Below are positions 45,690 to 58,964 of a stretch of DNA of 64,000 nt, one piece after another. The notes beneath the pieces were generated by a model. The model did no database searches. It was not told where the DNA came from and saw only the letters and a program-made list of their open reading frames with translations. The position numbers were made by a program, and so were the translations under genes. The stretch's first letter is position 1; every line of letters starts with the position of its first letter. This DNA is from Dryococelus australis (Eukaryota; Arthropoda; Insecta; Phasmatodea; Phasmatidae): the NCBI GenBank assembly GCA_029891345.1, contig CM056999.1, forward strand, positions 28,493,418 to 28,557,417, written 5' to 3'.

Positions 45690-47700
45690 TTGAACATGAT
45701 GTTTCGGAACTTTTGTCTACCACCATGACTTGTCTATTTTTAGCATACTATCTGAAGAAAAGAAAGGCTATGAGATCACTTTCCTGTATGTGTTATGTGT
45801 ATGTCTGTGCGTGTGTGTCTGCTCCCTTTTCGCCTTTCGAACGCGTTACCCGAATTTTACCAAACTCGGTACACATATATTACTTAGCAAGGAAATCTGA
45901 CTAATAGTTATCAACCATGCCTGGCACTTACTTTCGAAATGGCGGCAATTTTAATATTTACGGTGAAATGTTGTATCTTGGTAACCATTCAAACTATTTA
46001 AAACCAACTTGATATAGTAAGAGTATATAACGTATGCACTGAATTTTGAAATGAATAGCGTTGTTGATTAGCCATTTTGGAAGATACCGCCACATGAGAA
46101 AATTACTCTTTTACATTATATCTCGAAAAATATTTAATCGATTCTTGCCAAATTTGGAAATTAAGTAATACTATGATAGGCCATGTAAATATATATAACT
46201 TAATTAGATTATTTGATTAAAACACTTATTTTCAAAATAGTGGACGTGCATAAATTTTAATTCAGTTTATTGAATTATCTTCCATAGCACTAGACCAATA
46301 TGTACAAATTGTTGTATGCTGATGGTATCTATTACAAGTATCATAAATGCCAAAAAAATAATCTGTTGTCAGCCGTTTTATAAGTAAATAACATTTTTAT
46401 CTCATATCTTGGGAAACAATCAACTTATTCCTACCAAATCTGGCAAACGTGTGGTACTCTTGCAGATGATGTACACTAGTATTTTAAGTAAGTATTTCAG
46501 ACTCTTATTTAAAAAATTGCGGTTATGTAGCCATATTATCTTAAAATGCTTATTGTCGAAACCATGAAATCAATCTGAACTTAACTTTTGCTCGCAGTAC
46601 GCATGACAACAATCAAATGTATATATACGGACCCATTTTTATCCACCATTTTATAAGATAGCGCCACACGAATAAATAACGTTTTTATGACATATTGAAA
46701 AACGATCGACAGATTCCTGCCAAATACGGCACACAAATAGTACTGCGACAGATGATGTAAACTGATATGTTTTAAGGTCAGGCACTTATTTAAAAAATGG
46801 CTGCAATATAGCCATTTCAATTTAGTTTACTATAGGGTCGATACCATGTCATCAATATTACAACTTAATTTTGTTATTTAGGGAGAATATATTACAACTA
46901 TCAAATGTGCCTACACAGAGCATCTTTTCTCCACTATTTTGTAAGATACGTCATATGAATAGAAAAAATTATGTCATCTCGAGAAACAATCACACAATTG
47001 TACCAGATTTGGTAAAAAAATCGTTTTGAATCAGGTGGTGTAGACTTGCATACTTTAAATAGACCAAGCACTTATTTTCAAAGTTGTGGCAATATAAGTA
47101 TGTTAAGTTAGTATATTTTATTTAAGAAACGAATCTTAAGGTAACATCGTCTACGGGTAGCATCTATTACGAACATCAAATTTGTATATACAGAACCTCA
47201 TTTCTTCACCATTTTTTAAGATAGCATCACATGAAAATTGTGTTTGTCACATCAACTTATTATTAAAAAATTTGGCGAAGAAGTTGTGCTGTGGTAGGCC
47301 ATATTAAGCAATATGTTTTAAGTGTGATAGAAACTTATTTTCAGAATAACGGCTATAAAACCATTTTTGCTTAGTGTGCCATATTAAAGAAACTATTAAA
47401 TCGATTCGAAATATACTTTGTATACCGCTAGCATCTACGACAATCATCGAATGTGCTAATACATAATTTTTGTCCTCCATTTATGAAGGTAGTCACATGA
47501 AAAATATGTAGGTTTTATGCCAAACCTCAAGGACCAATCAAACGATTCCCACTAAATGTTGCGCGTAAGTATTGCTGCATTATAGTATTAAAACTGACGT
47601 GTTTTAGGTGCGGTAGCCCTTTTTTGTGGGTTTAATATAAATAACTTATGTTTTTAAGGTATATCTGTTAAACAATTCAACGAAAGTCAACAAAATTTTG
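45690..47700 (-). repeat. R285 repeat block, reversed, ~6-7 units with terminal module
   Basis: On the minus strand the terminal module (gtttggtaaaattcgggtaa, acacacgcacagacatacac, 'aaagtgatctcatagcctttctttt') lies at 45690-45880. Reading the plus strand, cores such as gccaaatttgg or accaaatctgg fall near 46148, 46435, 46718, 47002, 47267 and 47550, giving intervals of 265-287 bp. Units are strongly diverged in sequence but regular in length. Confidence 0.7.
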
Positions 47701-47709
47701 TACTCTAAA

Positions 47710-50405
47710 CTAACAGTATTCGTTGTTTAATGTTGTGATAGTGATTGTGTTTATGGTTGCTAGTGACTTTGTTTTGTTTGTGACGTCACTCAATGTGTTC
47801 GCCAAGATGGCGTGGGTGAAGAAGAAAGTTTTAGTTCTCGTCTGCACTCTTTTCTTTTAACAGTGGAATTAACACTCCTTTGAACACTAAACTTTCAGCA
47901 TAGTAATGCCTATGCTCCTCCGGAGGAATGCGTCATTGCCTACGCAACATTTGGTCTACTCGGGCCAGATTAAACCAGTTTTGTTGTTCGTGTCTTTGCG
48001 CCGTGGTTGCCGCCAATTCTAAGTAAAGAATAATTTGAAAAACTGTGGTGTGACGTAATTTATATTTTGTTTGCATTGTGTTTGTGTTTGGTAACATTAT
48101 TCATGTTTAAATAATTATATCATTGACGAAAAGTTTTGTAAATGAACCTTTGTTCAGTCGCCGTTAGGATTGATGTTTCGAACTTGTTCAGATTATCAAT
48201 ATTCGGGCTTGCTCTATAATGGATGACAAGATCGAAGTGTTGACAAGGTGTCTGCAGCGTGCCGGGAATCGATCACTGAGGGCAGCATCATTAGTCAAAG
48301 CAGTTGTAAACAATTCGTCACAAAAAAAACTTATTTATTGCAACATGTCAAACTTTGCCGCATCTACGAGCTGGATTTCAAGATGACCACTAATCCTTGG
48401 AGCTACTCATAAAAAACGTGAAAAATTTTTAATGAAGGCTTCCATAACAAGTAGTTAGACGACTTCGACGACGTCTATTATGGGGTTATATCAGCTCCAG
48501 CGAATATTCAGGAAGAGCGCAAGGAAAATGAAAGTGCAGTCGCCAGTTCGCCTCGCCACGAATCTGGTTTTTCGCTTCCTGCAATCCATTTACCATCGTT
48601 TTCTGTAAAGCTAACAGAATGGACGAACATCTTCAATTTGTTCCCTACACTAGTGGTGAGCAATTAACATCCAAGCAATATTGAAACGCTGTCATACTTG
48701 AAATCTTCATTGTCAGCTGAACTATTGTCATTAATCCAAGCCCTGCCAATGACAGCAGATAATATTGTTGTTGCTTGGTAGTTACTCGACAAGAGACCTA
48801 ACAACAAAAGGCTCATAGTGTATCATAATTTAGATGCAATTATGCAAATCTCTACTGTTTCTTTATCAAGTCCTGCCACTGTCACCACCTTTGTTACATT
48901 ATTGACAGAGCACGTGGCAGCATTACGGTAATTAAATATAAATATTGATGCTTGGAATCCACTGTGATTGTATCTTTTAAAAAGGAAGTTAGACCATAAT
49001 TTGCTGCAACAGTGGGAGTTGCACATTAGTACTGATGCAAATAAGTTGCCTACATTCAGTTAGATTGTATCATTCTTGGAGGCTCACATAAGCTGTTTAA
49101 ATATCCACAGTTTTTAGACTACTCCACAATAGAATGCTATCACGTTTTCAGGCTCTGACTCAACTGCCTGGCAGATTCTCATCAGGGAAAACAATGTCAA
49201 TCAAAAGTCAGCTGTTCATAATGCCAGGCTAGACATCATACTTACTTAATTTCAGTAATACAGTATCTGGTAACCTGGCACATGGAGGTCCTCTCAAGGA
49301 TAATCCAATAGTGTCTCGGTCTTCAAACCATTCCCCATCTGTTACCCTTGTTGCTGCCCAAACTTGTGCATGACATGATCCTCAAAGTGTGCTATTGACC
49401 TCAGCTATGATAGACGTGCAAGATATAATTGGTGTTTACCACACAGTGCGAGCACTTCTCGACTCTGCGAGCCAGTCGAGCTTCATAACAGAGGACTGTC
49501 TTCAGCGCTTGGCTCTAGTTCGCAGAAAGGCATATCTTCCTATTCATGGGCTTTCTGAGACCTTCCTCCACACAGCAAGGGGAGTAATTGAATGTTGCAT
49601 TAAACCAGTGGGGAAACAAACACCACAGTTCCCATTAAATGCATATGTTTTGCAAAATATGACCAGTGAACTGCCAACACTTCCAGTGTGTACTACCATC
49701 TGGGAACATGTTAAAAAACTACACCTGACTGACCCTCTGTTTGTCACCCCTGCACCCATTGATGTATTTATCGGGACTGGCCGGTTTCCTTACATTTTTA
49801 CAGGCAACAGAACTGTTAAAGATGCTTGCATCCCAGTGGCCTTAGACACTATTTTTGGTTGGTTATTGATGAGCCAGGCCAGGAAAGTACATCGGGCATC
49901 ATCAGAATCTTCAGTGACTTTGTATCTTGCCCTAAGCAACCATCATTAGAAACCATGTTAGAGAGATTTTGGGCAGTAGATCATATGCCTGCGAAGAACT
50001 TCGTATCCCCAAAAGATAAAATGGGCGAGTCGGTTTTTGAAGTTACCCATCGTCGACAATCATCAGGTCATTAAGTAACATCACTGCCATTTCATCATCT
50101 GGAACCTGAAACAGGCGAGTCAAGACGATAAACTATACACTGCTTAAGGAATTTGGAACGATGCCTGCGTAAGCAACGGCAAATGCATGCAGAGTATGTA
50201 GCATTCATGGATATTAGTTACTGGCAGTGTGGTCATTTGGAACTGGTAGACAACCCACACAAGAATTTGAAATTTGCATACTATCTGCCGCATCATGGCG
50301 TAATCAAGGAAGACAATACAACTACAAGACTTCATGTCGTCTTCAATGCATCCACCAAGATGCTACATGGTGTCAGTCTTAATGAGGTATCTCTGGCAGA
50401 ATGAG
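47710..50405 (+). mobile_element. BEL/Pao LTR retrotransposon, truncated fossil
   Basis: Parts in order: a possible LTR/leader (47710-48215); a gag-like region (about 48220-49075) with LPAIHLPSF...TEWTNIFN, YLKSSLSAE- and LLDKR.NNKRL-type motifs known from BEL/Pao gag; an aspartic protease (frame 49389-49949) with RALLDSASQSSFITEDCLQR and later IDVFIGTG; and the start of the reverse transcriptase (about 49950-50404) with YYLPHHGVIKEDNTTTRLHV and VFNASTKMLHGVSLNE. RT core, RNase H and integrase are absent, and no 3' LTR was found. Broken in several places; clearly old. Confidence 0.8.
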
Positions 50406-52960
50406 GTAGCTCGTTCCCAAGTATCGTATTACTATTACAGTTGTAATTTCTTTCCTGTTGAAGAGAAAACCAATTTCAATGTCGTTTGTATCCAAACATA
50501 AATCAAACTGTTGAAAACTTTTTAAATAACAGATGTTTGACTGCACTCGGTTTGACTACTTCATTAGATGAGCCCAACAGATAATACACTATTTGTTACA
50601 ACGAAGATTGATAGCGGTATTTCTGCATTAGCAATATATAAATAATACCATTTTAAATATTGATGTGCATGATATCAGATCTATAAACACCCAATTTTAA
50701 AACAGAAGTAACTATTGCAATGGAAACAGGAGCTGTATTTTTAAAGTAATTACTTGTGTGTTGAAAAAACGAAGGTTTTTGTACTATTTAAATGTTTGGC
50801 GATGTAAACGTCGCTAATAAAATTTATTTTAATTTTATGACGTTTTTATGATGCATTCCTGCGTTATTTATAAATAAAGGGGATCTTTTCGCCCATCGGA
50901 TATTGAGCACAAAGAGTACCTCACTTGGCCTTCAGCCATAGCTTACTACGGTACTCTATTTCTTCCGTTAAATTGTTTGGCAAGGTCAAGAGCATCGCTA
51001 ACGAGCCAAACCACAGCCGTCTAGTGGAAGGTCCCAGTGAGCGAGAATTGGCAACACTGATTGCCTTCCTTCAAAAATACAGCTCGACCATTTGTTTGTA
51101 TTTTTTGTGACAATTAGGAGAGCAATAGTGTTTTTACTTAATTAATTGGTGTTTATTAATGGCACATAAACGTCCTAATAAGACAAGTTAAACATGAAAC
51201 TAAAAAGTAAAGCTGTAAAATTTAAATTTTTATTTGCGCACGTTGTCCAGTATTTATTATGTTTAATTGCATTAAAAAACATTTAGACTTTTTGATGGTT
51301 AGTTTATCCGAGAGTGATTTAGAACCTCGGCCGGGCTTCTAACGTCTCTTATACTAACCGAAACACTAATATACGCATAGACAATGAAATCTTTAGTTGC
51401 ACCAACCAAATCTTTGTCTGGGCCAACCAAATAAGAACAACAAAATTAATTGGTTTGAACAACAAAATATTTTATTGCGCCTTTTTTACAAACAAATATT
51501 TTGTCGAGTCAAGCAAACGTTTCTCTGAGTGCAGTGATCAGGTCGTTTGTATCGAGCATGTGGAAAGACGCGCGACGTGGAGTCATGAATACAAACACAT
51601 TTTGGATGAACGATCCAAGTGAATGTTAAACCACAGCTCTGGTGTTTCATCTGCAGACAGGAAACTGATGTTCACGACCTACAATTGCGACTAGCAGCCA
51701 TACAACATTAGTGTCGTGAGCGGTGAAAGTGTTTGATGCCATCTTTTGGTGACGTAAATATAAAGTTATCGTGAGCGGAAGGCGTGCAGGGTTCTCGCTG
51801 TTCCCCGCAGCTCTGCCAGAGGAGAGTACATCTACCGCTAGATAATTAAACAAATGAAATAAAATACGTGGCAAGTGTTTGTGAATGTGTGTCGTCGCTT
51901 TCATAGCGCCCGCAGATTGTGGCAATGCGGTAGTGAATAAAGTGGTTGTGTGAGTTAACGCCGCTCTTACCCGATCACAGCTTTCATAATAACGGGATTA
52001 CAACATGGGTACATCACAGAGAAAACATGTTGTAAGAGGCGAATCAGAAAAATAACAGCTAAATCACGCCGAGCAACGTGAAACAGGTCGGCCCGAAAGG
52101 GCACATCTTGTAATTAGTGAAAGTTACGATAAAGTTAATCAAGTTCCCTAACCATAAATTATACGATGTTACATTTAGCAAGTGTTAGAAATGAAGCGGT
52201 TGAACAATTATATGTCATTTTCAAGACATAGGGTAGATTTTAAAGCAATGTGAGAACACCACGCCGTTTGTTTTCCCCCGGGAAGCCCTTCAGTTTCTAC
52301 CTGTCATCAGTGGCAAAGGAAAATTTTAAGATAGAAAATATATCTAGCTGTTCCAACAAATACTGTATTTTAAAAGGTATATTTTGTGAAAACGGTTTAT
52401 TGAATGAGGAATCTAGGGATGAGATCTGAGTCTGTGACGATAGAAAGCCTTTATTGTAGACACAAAATTAAACAAACAGAAAGAACTGTAAATAACAAAA
52501 AAGACAACCAAATTATTAAAACAAATTGTTATCTATAACGTGTATTACCAAGAGTGTGTTCGTGTCTGCACAACCTATTCTCGATAGGACATACTGTGCG
52601 TACTCGAATAAATGATAATTTTCACCAAAGTGGGCCAGATAAACGTAAACGGAACATATTTCATCCAGGAACAAATTGTCTAACGTTCATAGTTAACCCG
52701 CTAAAGATAGTGGGAATGTGAAGGGGCGTGAATGCAACTACAATAATTAGGCAACAGCTAGTGTAACGAAATGAGTCGATGATCTAAAGAGTCATGACTG
52801 TAGGGGCAATCCATAAATTCGGGTATTCGTCAGAGAGATTACTCCTGAGTGTGTCAGCGAACTGTTAGCCGGGCGGAACGTGATTGAAGCACTGGGCGTA
52901 AGCATTACTCTGGTTGGGCCGGAGGAGCTGTGAAGTGCGTGGTAGGAGCTGCTGCCCAGG
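50406..52960. other. No recognised gene
   Basis: AT-rich and unique-looking. 51400-51480 has repeated accaaccaaat/caacaaaat motifs suggestive of a decayed TIR element. A minus-strand 92-codon frame (51647-51925) matches nothing known. Confidence 0.3.
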
Positions 52961-52963
52961 TAC

Positions 52964-53224
52964 CTACACAGAGCTGTCCACCTGTAGGAGGCTGCTTGTC
53001 AGCCACTCGCACCAATCACAGACGTCGTGTGGAGTGGTGCAGACACAGCCATTACCCACGTTACATGTAAGCTTGCCTTTGTCTTGCCTAGCAAGCTTCT
53101 TGAATCATGGTGTGATTTCAGCTACATTTCGCGCGACTGGCACATACTTGCGAATAGCAACCCTGCAGATGGCTCGGATTATCTGAATTTGTAGTCTGTC
53201 AAGGCAAGCTTGCAGCAAGTGCAA
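52964..53224 (-). pseudogene. Possible coding remnant with Cys-rich segment
   Basis: An 87-codon minus-strand frame, with one in-frame stop, looks protein-like: LQACLDRLQIQIIRAICRVA, IRKYVPVARNVAEITP, FKKLARQDKGKLTCNVGNG, then CVCTTPHDVCDWCEWLTSSL. Cysteines are arranged C-x5-C-x-C-x7-C-x2-C. It is preceded by a tag that could be an acceptor and followed by ctacag|gtgg that could be a donor. I do not recognise the family. Higher GC than its surroundings, framed by non-coding repeats. Either a degraded exon or a transposon-derived fragment. Confidence 0.35.
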
Positions 53225-54060
53225 CTAACCCAGCTTATTACAAGTTAAACACGTGCACGGTAAAAATTTTTTCTTTACGTCTACAAGAATAATCCTTGGA
53301 ATCCCAATTGCGAAAAAAATTATTTGTAGAACTAAAAACATTTTTCTAGTGAAATCTGCAGTAGTATTACAAATTATAGGCTTATATGACAACACATTAT
53401 TAAAAAATGGACACAAATTTACCCTCTTTTCTTCTGGAAAACAAATATAATGAATTAATAACAGAGAACAGAAAAAAACATTATTTCGAAATATAATTCA
53501 CGAGGATATAAAATTACACCTTGCCAGCACAGTAACTGGAACCCGCATTCTTTGAGTTGCTATCTCACACCATTGATCACTAGACCAATTTGACTTAAAA
53601 ACTTCAGAATTATATTTTCATAAAATAAAGCAGTTAGAACTTACAGCATATTTGTGAAGTTATTTGGTCAACAATAACTCATTTATTCCATCGTAAGTGT
53701 TCTATGTGGGTATGAAACAATAATATTAACAGTCAGAAATAATAGTGCCACGTTTCTTGGAATTGTTGACGTTTTATTACGATTGTTTGAGTTGTTTCTG
53801 TGCTTTCGGTTATTCTAACTTGCAATACATTTCTTTTTACATGCTACTGTACTTTATATCACCCCTAATTTCCGTTCTTGAGTGTCCGCCATTCGCGTGA
53901 GCTCTTGGATATGGCCAGTATACCCAGAAAAACATTTATTGAGATATATTACAAACACGGATCTTGCACTTTTATAAACAAATAATTTTACAAGATAAAT
54001 TTTTGTACTGTTACAAACATATGTAAAATTACAAACAATTTCAGAGTAAAAATTGCAATT
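53225..54060. repeat. TTTACA-motif dispersed repeats and a SINE-like tRNA head
   Basis: 53255-53400 matches 35900-36060 in motif order (ctacaagaataatccttgga, 'gaactaaaaacatttttctagtgaaatctgcag', ttacaaattataggcttata). 53930-54060 has further ttacaa/tttgtaa motifs. Between them, minus strand 53600-53525, gtctagtgatcaatgg and gcgggttccagttac resemble A and B boxes of a tRNA-derived SINE. Confidence 0.45.
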
Positions 54061-54676
54061 TTTTTAAAGTGCGCACACTTGTTAGCTTGATTCCAGCTTG
54101 CTGCAGGCTTACAGTCTTGTCATTGTAGGCCTAAGTCAAGACTGAATCAAGATAATTATGCTATCGGGATGAACTTTAGAGCAGCGGGAGACGGTCTTAC
54201 AAAGTTATGAGTCTCGGTACATGATCTGGCACTCGGATGGACGTGTTCACCTGGCCGATGCATATCGAACAATGTCTACCTTAGTTTGTTGTTTCGACAC
54301 TGATATGTGGTAGCAGTAGTGAGATGCTGTGTAGCCGAGTCTCTTGGTTTGAGCTTCAGACGTTAATATTAATCGATGACTCCATGACCTCTTTGCGTGA
54401 CCAAGAGATTTTGTATAATAACATGCTCCCGACACTGTGGGAACATTAGGGAATATGCAGTTTCCTAAACAATAATCCTCGTGTCTATAAAGCCGGATCA
54501 ACTAGATCACGCCTTGAAGAATATTAGCCAACTACAGCGAGCTTCAGCCTCTCAGCTACTCGTATTGAAAGCCTGCTGCAGCCGTAGCGTACATTGCTCC
54601 CGACCTCAGGCAGGTTCAGCATGGAGGAAAGGAAGAGTGTGCTAACTGGAACCCTTAGGAGGAATATACTATGTGT

Positions 54677-54677
<1 letters not shown>
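54061..54677. other. No recognised gene
   Basis: Moderate GC, short overlapping frames on both strands, no known motif. Confidence 0.3.

Positions 54678-54708
<31 letters not shown>
54678..54708. repeat. (GA)n microsatellite
   Basis: About 15 ga repeats; a Ser/Leu-rich minus-strand frame crossing it is an artefact. The 54708-54775 sequence just after it resembles 63937-63998 (caaaccaatttccgtgctcc versus aacaatctccgtgtccc). Confidence 0.85.
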
Positions 54709-54709
<1 letters not shown>

Positions 54710-55244
54710 CGCATTCGAACTAGGCAGCAAACCAATTTCCGTGCTCCAACATCGAACTGATTCTCTGTCAACAGCACTGTCATATACAACGCCGATAGCA
54801 TCTGAGATTTAGAACACTGTTTAGTGTTTCGAGATTCTCTATCCTAGTGTAAATACAATTGAAGTTAATCAAGGTATTTTATTCACATTAAAAGTGGTGC
54901 CTGTTGAAAAGGCAAATGTAAATAAATACGTGCACGAGCGTTGACCACGTGACTTGGACTGGTTACATTGGCGGCAGGCGAGTGAGGCAATGTAGGGGAC
55001 ATAAGCCCTTAGTGTTTACCGGAGCCAGCTGCGAGAGACACGCTAGCCTGGAGAATGGACAGTTTCTGAGAGGAACGGTGGCGGAATGTGAATGGCGAGG
55101 AAACGGGAGCACCACGAGCAACACAACTTCCCACCACACACCTGGCTCAACGCGGCCGTACTCCTCGCATGAGATTAGACTGTCCGAAATGCTGCTGGCC
55201 GATGGGAGAGTAGAGAGTATTAGTTCTCAACATCGGAGTCTTGT
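54709..55244. other. No recognised gene
   Basis: Unique-looking, with a 100-codon frame (54949-55251) lacking known motifs. Confidence 0.3.
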
Positions 55245-55440
55245 GAAGTGAGGTTAGTGTGGAGCCTCGCCGGAATGCAAGGTCGGTGTAAACGGGAGAC
55301 GCCCGAGAAAACCCGCCAAAGAGCGGCATTGTCCGGCACGATCCCAACATGCGAAAATGCGTGCAGCGACCCACCGGGAATGAAACGCGGATCGCCTAGT
55401 TGGGGGGCGAGCAGTCTGTCCACTACAACGGCCACTGGGG
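55245..55440 (+). repeat. SINE-like dispersed repeat (S1), copy 3 (best preserved)
   Basis: 'ggtgtaaacgggagacgcccgagaaaacccgcca', ggcattgtccggcacgatcc, 'catgcgaaaatgcg', 'gacccaccgggaatgaaacgcggatcgcc'. The last part, in complement, resembles a tRNA-type B box (ggatc..cgcgtttcattcccgg). Overlapping open frames on both strands are artefacts of the GC-rich repeat. Confidence 0.65.
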
Positions 55441-55930
55441 CGCAATGAGCGTACGCAGACAGTGGGTCTGGAGACGTGAGGAAACTCGCATGCAGGTGCA
55501 CACGTGATGTGGTGTCAGCTGGGCGGCAAGGCGCTCTTGACTGGTGCACTAGCCCAGGTCACTGCTCTGGTGGGCCCTCAGCCACCGAGGACACTCCCTC
55601 TAATACTTCACTTCTCCCACTGTCACACCTTCCACTCACTTAGTGAACATACTACGCAACTCTCACATGTACTAACTTATTGTGTATTGTGTTGTTGCAG
55701 ATACATATTCAATAAACTGTTGACGTCAGCTACAAGCACTTTACGCCCAGGCTCGCCAACATCCTACATGACGTAGTTACTTACAACTATTCTGAAGCGC
55801 TGCTAAATTTGTACTTTCACACTTATCCTCCGCATTATGCAAACAAACACTAACTGAGTCTAGATAATCACACCGCACCGCATTCATGCGCCCTCAGTTT
55901 ACTAAACTTTTGTATGAGAAGTTTTTCTTG
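55441..55930. other. No recognised gene
   Basis: A 90-codon Thr/His/Ser-rich frame (55504-55776) has no known domain. Confidence 0.3.
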
Positions 55931-55932
55931 TA

Positions 55933-56165
55933 CGCTGTTCACGATAAAGTGAGCACTTTTTAAGGCTCTTACAATAGGCATTAACCACTAATAAATATGT
56001 TTTATTGCAGCCTTAGACATTAACATTTGAGAATGGTGAAAGTAGACACCGTATTTATTAGTCACGTGACAATGCTGATATTAAAAAATGGCTTAAATAT
56101 AGAAATTGGCTTAAAAGAAAAATTTGCAAGGGCCTTAAAAAGTGCTCACTTTACCTTGAATGGCC
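55933..56165. mobile_element. Short MITE (233 bp) with CTGTTCACGG ends
   Basis: Starts cgctgttcacgataaagtga, ends aaaaagtgctcactttaccttgaatggcc, flanked by TA at 55931-55932 and 56166-56167. Same size class as 34349-34579. Confidence 0.75.
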
Positions 56166-56167
56166 TA

Positions 56168-58080
56168 TACCAGGCATTACAACCACGTATATTTTCTTCC
56201 TGTATTGTTTCATATTAATTATAAATGAAAAAATATAATTTATTGATTAAATGTAAGTAAGAGTTCAATTCGATCAAAAATGAGAAACTTCTACAGTCTG
56301 TTAACAGAATAATAAAACGCTAGCGATACATAAAATATTTATAAAATGACCAAACACGTCACGCATGGGGTAGTTATTAAAAAGTTTGATTCAAAAAGGT
56401 GAGAATAAACTGTGAGTAGACTATACACCTTGCCTTGTTTGACAATTTGGTTTTGAGGAATTTTGCTACCTGGTGTTGTCCTAAAATTAATCAGTAAAGA
56501 CAAGATGTGGGAGGTAAGTACATACATATTTAATTCACTGTCAACATTCTCATAACATTAGGTTCTGAAAACAGTTTAAATTACGTTTCATATTTGGATT
56601 ATGTTTCATGTGGTAGTCTACTTCTGGAATCTATTTGATAGTTTTTATTTGCGTGCGACACAATCTTTCTTATGCTGAAGTTACTTGGTGTCTGAGACCA
56701 GCAACAGTGTTTTTGGTAATTCCACAATTTTAATCGAGTCCTTATTAAAGAATTCTTTTTAATGCTGTAATTGTTTTTAAAACTGCACTACTCAGCATTC
56801 ACACGTATCTTGGCAAACGTGAGAACCGGCTAGCGGACTGCACGCAGAACAATGGAAACGTCGCATGTGTTTGCTGTGGTGCATATCCATGTTGACTCAG
56901 CATCGTGACGTCAGTCAGTGATCAGAGACATTTGATCGCAATTGCTCTTAAAAATCAGAAGTACTTAGTTAGTAGGGATTTGAGTTGACTACAAATGAGA
57001 CGGCGCCACTTTTATTTTCATTTCGTGTCAGGGCACGCCTGCAAGTTATACGGCTCTTTGACCAGGATAAACCACCAATACATGATTAGAAAAAAACTGT
57101 TATATCCCTCCGCTGACAAGAGAAATCCCTCCCTGCCAATAGGAGATAAGTAGCTGTGTGTTACACTCACACCATTGTCTCTTTCGTAATAGCGACTTGA
57201 GGTTACACGTGCATGCGAAGTGATGTGGGTAGTCATACTGGCGCTTAGCTTTTGGACATAAATAATACCTGAGAAGATGCGAAGCCATACCATAATTCCT
57301 CTGCTTTTTTGGAAATAACTGCATGGTCCAAAACAAGAATGCTAAGACATTAATTTTCTTCGACCGTGGCGCCGTCGTGCTGTCTACTTTGCTACGACTT
57401 ATTTTAAATATATAGAGAGTGACGGCCGATATGTACGTATTGTTTCTCCGTTTTTCCCGGACGCATATTTTTTACTCCCTTAGCAAGATAAGAAGGAATC
57501 GTTAAGTTACTCGGTTCACCGTACGATGTCACCACGAGCACTCGGGGTTGACCATACCGCTCTCAGTGGCGCTACAACCTCCACGTGCATATCTACTCTA
57601 CTCTGTGATTATCTCACTGCTAATGTTGCTGTACTGAAACCTAGAGTAGTAAATACGGCTCCTAGCCCCTGTACACGCATGTGCTACCTCCCTGTCTGTC
57701 TACATGAAGAGACGGTACATAGGTTTCATTGCATTCAACCGTGATCTGTGTAACTCGGTGCAGTGCACCGTGTGTTCTACTAAGCCACTGCACCTCAACT
57801 CTCTATTGGCGTAATTGTACTGACAGAATTGAGTGAAACGACGTGTCTCCGGTATTCCATCTGTTTTTATGGAATTACCGAAACGCTAACTGAACTGCTA
57901 TGAAACAGTTCTTGAAGTGATGGAAAACTTTATGCGTTGGATTAAGTAACATAAATATTATTAATTATTAGTTATCTCCATTGTTCCTGAATATGTTTAA
58001 TGTCGCAAACTTTTTCCAGCAGTAAAATATACTTGTGGTTCAAGAAACAACCTACAATTCAATTCGTAGGAATACTTGTA
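56168..58080. other. No recognised gene
   Basis: AT-rich first half; 56800-57780 less so, with overlapping chance frames (57018-57293 minus, 57526-57744 plus). No motif recognised. Confidence 0.3.
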
Positions 58081-58880
58081 TCCCCCAATCTTCCACTGTA
58101 AAAATAAATGTGAATTTACACATACAATTATTTTGTAATTTTTCCTTTTTGTATGCTAATTTGTAAAAGCATTAGTACGTGTAATTTTACACAAATATTC
58201 TCAAGAATCCAGACAGTATTACATGTCTTTAGTGAAAATACATTAATGTATTGCTTAATAAACATAATATTGAGTTAATTTACACATTTTGAAGTATGTG
58301 TAAAAACACACCTACGCTTTGTATTAAAATCTCAAATTGTGAATATTTACTGCTACATGGTCGTTGTATAAACACTCAATGTCAGTGTAAGTTTACATCT
58401 TCCGTTGTGTAATTTTAAAATGAGTTGCATTACATTCTGGAGTATCTGTGAGTTTATATTTACACACAATTTTTCGGCAACTTTACATTTTTATTTGCAG
58501 TTTGCTAAAACTTGTACAATATATGTAATTTTACACTTATGTTCACATGAATTTAAAGGTAACTTGAAGTATTGGTTTAAAACATGCAATGAATGGTAGG
58601 GAGTAGAACTACTTCAAAATATATTTGTGTGTTCAAAAGGAAAACTTAACTCCTACTGATGCAACAACGTATTCTATATCTGAAGTCAATTGTTATCCAC
58701 ATTTCGGAGGTTTTTGTTTCATAACTTTATTAAATTATCAAGTCAAAAAACGGAGTAAAATAACGAGAAAATTGTAAACCTACATATATTGTACGTAAAT
58801 TAACATGACGCAATTGTAAAAGAACGTAGGCTGACAATAAAATTGCTTGTAAAAGACTGAAAAATGTACAGAAATTGTTT
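58081..58880. repeat. Arm of degenerate TTTACA/TGTAAA palindromic motifs
   Basis: gtgtaattttacac-like palindromes recur every ~40-80 bp (about 58110, 58176, 58275, 58297, 58386, 58406, 58460, 58526). A similar stretch lies at 60120-60370, on the other side of the retroposon-like domain. Could be the two arms of a foldback-type element. Confidence 0.45.
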
Positions 58881-58964
58881 ATTTACAACTAGCAGCTCGC
58901 CATTGCTTCGCTCAGGTTTTATCGAGTTACTGAAATACATACCAATATATGTGAATACCTGTGA

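Noticed and set aside
55220-55549. Overlapping 109-, 75- and 66-codon frames on both strands
   Set aside because: They all fall on the GC-rich SINE-like repeat S1, which recurs at other sites without keeping a frame.
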